Assembly: GCA_024637155.1 (NCBI GenBank)
Contig: JAGXFR010000009.1
Span: 1 to 64,000 of the forward strand
Reading direction: 5' to 3'
DNA length: 64,000 nt
From: Burkholderiaceae bacterium
GTDB taxonomy: Bacteria; Pseudomonadota; Gammaproteobacteria; Burkholderiales; Burkholderiaceae_E
Positions 59,886 through 64,000 of the stretch are shown piece after piece; positions within the stretch are counted from its first letter, which is position 1; the number at the start of each line of letters is the position of its first letter. Both the position numbers and the translations under genes were made by a program. The notes beneath the pieces were generated by a model. That model was not told where the DNA came from. It worked only from the letters and a program-made list of their open reading frames with translations, and searched no databases.

Positions 59886-60131
59886 ATGGCCCTGCTCATT
59901 GACGACAACTGCACCAGCTGCGATGCCTGCCCGTCGGTCTGTCCCAACGACGCGATTACCGTCGGCGATCCGATCTACGTGATCGACGCGTTCAAGTGCA
60001 CCGAGTGCGTGGGCGGCCATGACGAACCGCAGTGCAAGCTGGTATGCCCCGCCGACTGCATCGTCCCGAACCCCGATTTCGCCGAGAGCCCGGACGAGCT
60101 CATGGCGAAGTACGAGTCACTGCACGGCTGA
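59886..60131 (+). CDS. fdx: 2[4Fe-4S] ferredoxin, electron donor of benzoyl-CoA reductase
   Basis: 81 residues. The first cluster motif is CTSCDACPSVCP, the second CTECVGGHDEPQCKLVCP, the longer-spaced second motif being typical of ferredoxins from aromatic-degrading and nif-related clusters. It carries electrons from KorAB to BcrAD. AGGAGGA precedes the ATG. Its 3' end overlaps the convergent GNAT gene by 15 bases. Confidence 0.95.
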   Translation: MALLIDDNCTSCDACPSVCPNDAITVGDPIYVIDAFKCTECVGGHDEPQCKLVCPADCIVPNPDFAESPDELMAKYESLHG

Positions 60132-61151
60132 GCGCACGAACGCCAGCCGCTCGGCGGGCGCGAACCCCGCCCCGTAGAGAAAGCGCAGCAGCGCGAAGTC
60201 CTCGCGCGCCACCACGGTCTCGAGCCGTTCGACCCGCAGCGCCTGCAGGTTGAGAAAAAGCTGCGAGAGCAGCGCCCGGCCGATGCCCTTGCCGGCGAAC
60301 TCCGGATCCACACCGATCGTGTCGAGGACCGCAACCGGCTCGGTGCGCCCGAAGTCCCCGAAGTCGGTCTTGGCCATCACGAAGCCCACCGTCATGCCGC
60401 CACTGCGCGCAACGAGCGACGCGCGCACGCCGGCGTTGCCCAGCGCCTCGTCGAAGACGCGTTGCAGGTAGGCGCGGCGGTCGTTCCCGGTCACCCGGCG
60501 GTCGATCCGCGCCACCTCCTCGAAATCCTCGCTGTCCAGCGAGCGCACTTCGGCGCGATCGCGCCCCAGCGCCTCGAAGTCATTGCCCGTGGCCTCGCTG
60601 TAGTCGGTCTCGGGGGTCTTCCACGACTCGCCCGATTCGCGCGGCGGCCGGGATTCGTGATCGGCTTCGTCGAAACGCGCCGCGCGCACCGCGCAGTCGA
60701 GCACGTGGTTGCGCGCCAGCGCGAAGCCGGCGTGAGCGAGGAAGCGCAGCATGTCGACGTCGCGCCACGATACCTGGGTGCGAATCTCGGCGCCGCCGCC
60801 CTTGCGCGCGCTCTCCAGGAGCCGCTCCAGCAGTCGGGTGCCGATGCCCGCGCCCTGGTCGCCGGCGCGTACGCCGATCACCTCGAGGCGCAGCGCCGGA
60901 TGCTCCTCGCCGAATTCACCGGCCAGCCGGCGCGCCAGCGCGAAACCGACCAACTCGCCGCCACGCTCGGCGGCGAACTGCACGTGCAGCGCCGGGTTCG
61001 CCAGCGCGGCGGCGAGCCGCCGCTCGAAATACGCGCGGCGCCGCGGTCGAGCGCCGGTCGCGTCGATGTCGATCACGGCGGGAAGATCCTGTGCGGCCAA
61101 CGCGCGGATCGTGATCCCGTCAGCCCCGGTTTGCTGCGGCCCTTTCCCCAT
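60117..61151 (-). CDS. Tandem GNAT N-acetyltransferase
   Basis: 344 residues with two GNAT domains. The first acetyl-CoA motif is VIGVRAGDQGAGIGTRLL, the second TIGVDPEFAGKGIGRALL; both look intact. An acidic/polar linker of about 40 residues joins them. In Rhodopseudomonas palustris a GNAT enzyme encoded with anaerobic benzoate genes (BadL) acetylates acyl-CoA ligases. Its place between fdx and padJ makes a similar control of the nearby ligase plausible, but this is inference. It starts with the ATG of MGKGPQQ; an upstream frame is possible. Confidence 0.82.
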   Translation of the reverse strand: MGKGPQQTGADGITIRALAAQDLPAVIDIDATGARPRRRAYFERRLAAALANPALHVQFAAERGGELVGFALARRLAGEFGEEHPALRLEVIGVRAGDQGAGIGTRLLERLLESARKGGGAEIRTQVSWRDVDMLRFLAHAGFALARNHVLDCAVRAARFDEADHESRPPRESGESWKTPETDYSEATGNDFEALGRDRAEVRSLDSEDFEEVARIDRRVTGNDRRAYLQRVFDEALGNAGVRASLVARSGGMTVGFVMAKTDFGDFGRTEPVAVLDTIGVDPEFAGKGIGRALLSQLFLNLQALRVERLETVVAREDFALLRFLYGAGFAPAERLAFVRSAVQ

Positions 61152-61260
61152 CTCATTCCCCCTGCGGGAGGCCCCCTGCGGCACCCCAAATCACCAGACC
61201 TGCCTGCACCCTGCGGCCCGGCACCGTGCCGGACCACGCCCCGCACCCGCGTCGTCGCCG

Positions 61261-61758
61261 TCAGCCTGACGCGTACTCAAGGATCAGCGCCTCGTCTTCG
61301 TCCTCCCCGAGGGCGTCCTCGAGGGCCGGCAGCAGCGCCATTTCCTCCTTCTGCACGTGGGACTTCATGCGCTCCACGTATTCAAGCCCGAGCATCTTGA
61401 GCGTCTGCCATTCGGTGGCCGGCAGCCGCTCGGCGAGCGACGCGTGCAGCAGATCCATCACATCGGAGACCACTTGCCGGATCACCACGTGCTCGTCGGT
61501 GAGCAGCCGCGCGATCTGCCCGTCGCCGTTCGCCTCCAGGCGCGGGAAGAGCGACTGCTCTTCGAAGTCGAAATGGCGATCGATCTCGCCGGCGATGCCG
61601 GCCGTGGTCGCGCGCACCACCGCGCGCCACTCGGCGTCGCCCGGAGCGGGCGCTTCGCGGTTGGCCACCAGCGCCTGCTCGAAGCGTCCGATCAGCTCGA
61701 GTGCGGCCATGTGTTCCTCGTGCAGGCGACGCGTCGTCTGGCGTTCGAGATTCATCAT
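61261..61758 (-). CDS. Hemerythrin-like domain protein
   Basis: About 165 residues; two adjacent ATGs (61758, 61755) and no clear ribosome site. A four-helix HHE-type protein with iron-ligand segments LHEEHMAALELIGRFE, IDRHFDFEEQSLFPRLE, DEHVVIRQV and KSHVQKEEMALLP. It may bind oxygen or nitric oxide at a di-iron site, protecting or signalling for oxygen-sensitive enzymes of the cluster (inference). Same direction as padJ, 154 bases after the padJ stop. Confidence 0.85.
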   Translation of the reverse strand: MMNLERQTTRRLHEEHMAALELIGRFEQALVANREAPAPGDAEWRAVVRATTAGIAGEIDRHFDFEEQSLFPRLEANGDGQIARLLTDEHVVIRQVVSDVMDLLHASLAERLPATEWQTLKMLGLEYVERMKSHVQKEEMALLPALEDALGEDEDEALILEYASG

Positions 61759-61912
61759 CTTGGTCTGATTCCCCGGTTGGTTGGCTGGCTCGCAGTCCCG
61801 CCGCTGTGCAGCGCGCTGCAGATCATGGTCCGATGATACGCACGTCGCCCCCACCGCGGACACGGAAGGGGAATCCGGCGCGCTTGCGCCGGCCGCATGG
61901 GTTCCCCGCTCT

Positions 61913-63319
61913 TCAATCTTTCGGTCGCAGGTCGCGCACCCGCACCGCCTTGCCCATCGAGCGCGGGACGCTGCCCGCGGGCATCAGGTGGATCTTCGCC
62001 GTGACGCCGATCATCGACTTCACGTGGTGGCGCACGCGCTCGCCGATCGCGGCGAAGGTCTCCGGCGAGAAGGCGACCGACTGGCGCACCTCGACCTCGA
62101 TGGTCAGCTCGTCGAGATGCTTGATGCGCTCGACGACGAGCTGGTAATGCGGCTCGAGTTCGGGAATGCCGAGCAGTGCCGCCTCGGCCTGCGACGGGTA
62201 GAGGTTCACGCCGCGGATGATCAGCATGTCGTCGCTGCGCCCCGTGATGCGCTGGATTCGGGCGTGCGTGCGTCCGCACGCGCAGGTCGCGGTGGCGAGG
62301 CGCGTGATGTCGCGGGTGCGGTAGCGCAGCATCGGCAGCGCTTCCTTGGTCAGCGTGCTGATCACCAGCTCTCCGGACTCCCCGTCCGCGACCGGGCGCT
62401 CCGTCTCGGGATCGATCACCTCGAAGAGGAAGTGATCCTCCCAGCCGTGCGGACCGGCCTGTCCCTGCTCACACTCGCAGGCAACGCCCGGGCCCATGAT
62501 CTCGGAGAGCCCGTAGATGTCCGTCGCGCGCAAGCCGAGTCGCGCCTCGATTTCGCGGCGCATCGCCTCGCTCCAGGGCTCGGCGCCGAAGACGCCGATT
62601 GCCAGCGGTCCGTTGCGCAGGTCGATGCCCTCGCTCTCGGCGAGTTCCGCGATGGCCAGCGCGTAGGAAGGCGTGCAGCAGATCACGCGCGCGCCGAAAT
62701 CGCGCAGCAGCACGATCTGCTTCTCGGTATTCCCGCCCGACATCGGCACGACGGTCGCTCCGAGCCGCGTGGCGCCGTCATGGGCGCCGAGCCCACCGGT
62801 GAACAGCCCGTAACCGTAGGCGTTGTGAATGATGTCCCCGGGACGCGCTCCGGCGCAGGCGAGCGAACGCGCCATCAGGTCGGCCCAGCGATCCAGGTCG
62901 CCCGCGGTGTAGCCGACCACGGTCGGCTTGCCGGTGGTGCCCGACGACGCGTGCAGCCGCAGCAGCTCGTCGCGCGGACGCGCGAACATCCCGAACGGGT
63001 AGTGGTCGCGCAGATCGGTCTTGACCGTGAACGGCAGATCCGCCAGGTCGCCGAGTTGCTTGAGATCCTGCGGGTGGAAACCGATCGCCTTCATCCGCTC
63101 GCGGTGCAACGCCACGTTCTCGTAGGCGTTTGTGTAGGACTCGCGCAGCCGGCGCAGTTGCAGCGCGAGCAGTTCCTCGCGCGGCATCGTTTCCGTCGCG
63201 CGATCGAACATGTACGCGGCATCGGCGTTCCGGCGGACTTTCGCGCCGCTTCCTGAGTCCGGCTGGCGCGCCGCGCCGCCTCCGCCCCGGGCCGTCAATC
63301 CAGCTGTTTTTGTGCTCAT
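61913..63319 (-). CDS. padJ: Phenylacetate-CoA ligase (padJ/paaK type)
   Basis: 468 residues. It activates phenylacetate with ATP and CoA, releasing AMP and pyrophosphate. Adenylation motif LHASSGTTGKPTVVGY (about 122-137), then DIYGLSEIMGPGVACE and the C-terminal ITGRSDDMLIIRGVNLYPSQ. The first 33 residues are a Gly/Arg-rich extension absent from most PaaK proteins, which start near MFDRATETMP. The ATG is nonetheless backed by GGGGAG and the overlap with the upstream padD-like stop (63316-63319). Co-location with a PadD-like gene and the benzoyl-CoA genes favours the anaerobic phenylacetate route (padJ) over the aerobic one. Confidence 0.9.
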   Translation of the reverse strand: MSTKTAGLTARGGGGAARQPDSGSGAKVRRNADAAYMFDRATETMPREELLALQLRRLRESYTNAYENVALHRERMKAIGFHPQDLKQLGDLADLPFTVKTDLRDHYPFGMFARPRDELLRLHASSGTTGKPTVVGYTAGDLDRWADLMARSLACAGARPGDIIHNAYGYGLFTGGLGAHDGATRLGATVVPMSGGNTEKQIVLLRDFGARVICCTPSYALAIAELAESEGIDLRNGPLAIGVFGAEPWSEAMRREIEARLGLRATDIYGLSEIMGPGVACECEQGQAGPHGWEDHFLFEVIDPETERPVADGESGELVISTLTKEALPMLRYRTRDITRLATATCACGRTHARIQRITGRSDDMLIIRGVNLYPSQAEAALLGIPELEPHYQLVVERIKHLDELTIEVEVRQSVAFSPETFAAIGERVRHHVKSMIGVTAKIHLMPAGSVPRSMGKAVRVRDLRPKD

Positions 63320-64000
63320 CTCCCCTCCCCCTGCGCCTTCATGCGGACCCCGCGCACCGGCAGCTGCGGCAAACTGAAGCCCTGGTTGGTGTCGGCGCGC
63401 GTCAGAACGATCCACTTGGTGAACCCGCCGGCCACGAGCGCCAGCAGCGCGGCGGCGACCAGCGGGATGGTCTGAACCACGGGCCACGCGACCGCGCCTG
63501 CCAGCAGCACCGGGATCACCGTTCCGGCCACCCAGATCACCGTGTGGGCGGAGCCGATTGCGCGTCGCGCCCGCGCGACGAGGTTGCGCTCCACTCGAGC
63601 GCGGTAGCGATGCCACGCCGCGTAGCGCAGCGCGATCGCCGCCACGAGCGCGAGCACCCACGCCACCGACGCCGGCGTCGCCGCCACCACCAGCAGCGCG
63701 AGGGCGACGCCCTCGACGAGCGAGGTGGCCAGCATGAACGCGACCAGCGCCGGTTCGCGCCATGCCGGGATGCCGACGCAACGGCGCAGCATGCGTGCCT
63801 GGCAGTAGACGAACACCGCCGCGAGGGCGCCGGTGGCCACCGCGAGCCACGCGAGCGTCGTCCACCAGGCCGCGGCGCCGAGCGCGAAAGCGGCGCCGGC
63901 GACATAGGCCTCGCGCGTCATCCACGACTGTCGAAGGTTGATGTACACGTTGAGCGCGCGCAACGGGCGCCCGATCTCGAACCAGACCGTGGTGAGCCCG
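63316..64000 (-). CDS. padD: DmsC/PadD-like membrane anchor subunit, 5' end outside window
   Basis: At least 227 residues, running off the right edge. Several hydrophobic helices. The segments TVWFEIGRPLRALNVYINLR and SWMTREAYVAGAAFA are characteristic of DMSO-reductase-type membrane anchors. In aromatic degraders such an anchor (PadD) belongs to phenylacetyl-CoA:acceptor oxidoreductase PadBCD, which makes phenylglyoxylate. The overlap with padJ supports this, but padB and padC would lie beyond the window, so the name is an inference. Confidence 0.75.
   Translation of the reverse strand, partial: GLTTVWFEIGRPLRALNVYINLRQSWMTREAYVAGAAFALGAAAWWTTLAWLAVATGALAAVFVYCQARMLRRCVGIPAWREPALVAFMLATSLVEGVALALLVVAATPASVAWVLALVAAIALRYAAWHRYRARVERNLVARARRAIGSAHTVIWVAGTVIPVLLAGAVAWPVVQTIPLVAAALLALVAGGFTKWIVLTRADTNQGFSLPQLPVRGVRMKAQGEGR

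Noticed and set aside
61781-63256. 491-codon plus-strand frame opposite the phenylacetate-CoA ligase
   Set aside because: No conserved motifs; the minus strand holds an intact adenylate-forming ligase.

Overview
The window comes from a high-GC, Gram-negative betaproteobacterium able to degrade aromatic compounds anaerobically. The housekeeping genes are of betaproteobacterial type: an EF-P with Arg32 next to its EarP rhamnosyltransferase, FolE2, LpxK/KdsB with ExbB/ExbD, and an xseB-ispA-dxs operon. The catabolic genes match the Thauera-type benzoyl-CoA pathway, with an ATP-dependent BcrCBAD reductase, rather than the bzd type of Aromatoleum. I read this as a Rhodocyclales-like facultative denitrifier, but no marker gene here fixes the genus. 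No rRNA, tRNA, CRISPR array or intact insertion sequence was seen.

Layout. 1-2789: a leftward acyl-CoA ligase/cobalamin-binding mutase subunit pair, a divergent GntR regulator with a clear operator palindrome, and a double-domain gamma-carbonic-anhydrase-like protein. 2790-3576: decayed DNA with an aldehyde dehydrogenase remnant. 3577-8811: a compact thiolase / multifunctional beta-oxidation protein / CoA-transferase operon. 8812-14963: a patch of redox and sulfur genes with many broken ones (ABC transporter stub, gapped SLC13 permease, frameshifted dihydrolipoyl-dehydrogenase-like gene, frameshifted BON protein) beside intact glutaredoxin-MauE, EncFtn-like ferritin and persulfide dioxygenase genes. 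14964-31543: core genes (icd, a secreted Ala/Pro/Lys-rich protein, a DUF192 protein, sodB, xseA, the exbB-exbD-lpxK-trm112-kdsB-adk run, hppA, a cation antiporter, an SDR, an amidase, earP, efp). 31533-49000: a response regulator, argD-argF, an aldo/keto reductase, an ECF sigma factor, a two-component pair, argG, folE2, dxs, ispA, xseB, a rhodanese and a P-loop protein.

48687-64000 is the catabolic block. Leftward korA-korB plus a rubrerythrin-like gene encode 2-oxoglutarate:ferredoxin oxidoreductase. Rightward had-oah-dch-bcrC-bcrB-bcrA-bcrD-fdx encode benzoyl-CoA reductase, its ferredoxin, and the three enzymes that turn the dienoyl-CoA product into 3-hydroxypimelyl-CoA. Acetyl-CoA released from the ring can enter the TCA cycle, where Kor reduces the ferredoxin that drives ring reduction. 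A tandem GNAT acetyltransferase, a hemerythrin-like protein, phenylacetate-CoA ligase (padJ-like) and the end of a PadD-like membrane anchor follow. They suggest that phenylacetate is fed through phenylacetyl-CoA and phenylglyoxylate into the same benzoyl-CoA route. The kor and had operons share one 235-bp intergenic region with overlapping promoter-like elements and a palindrome.
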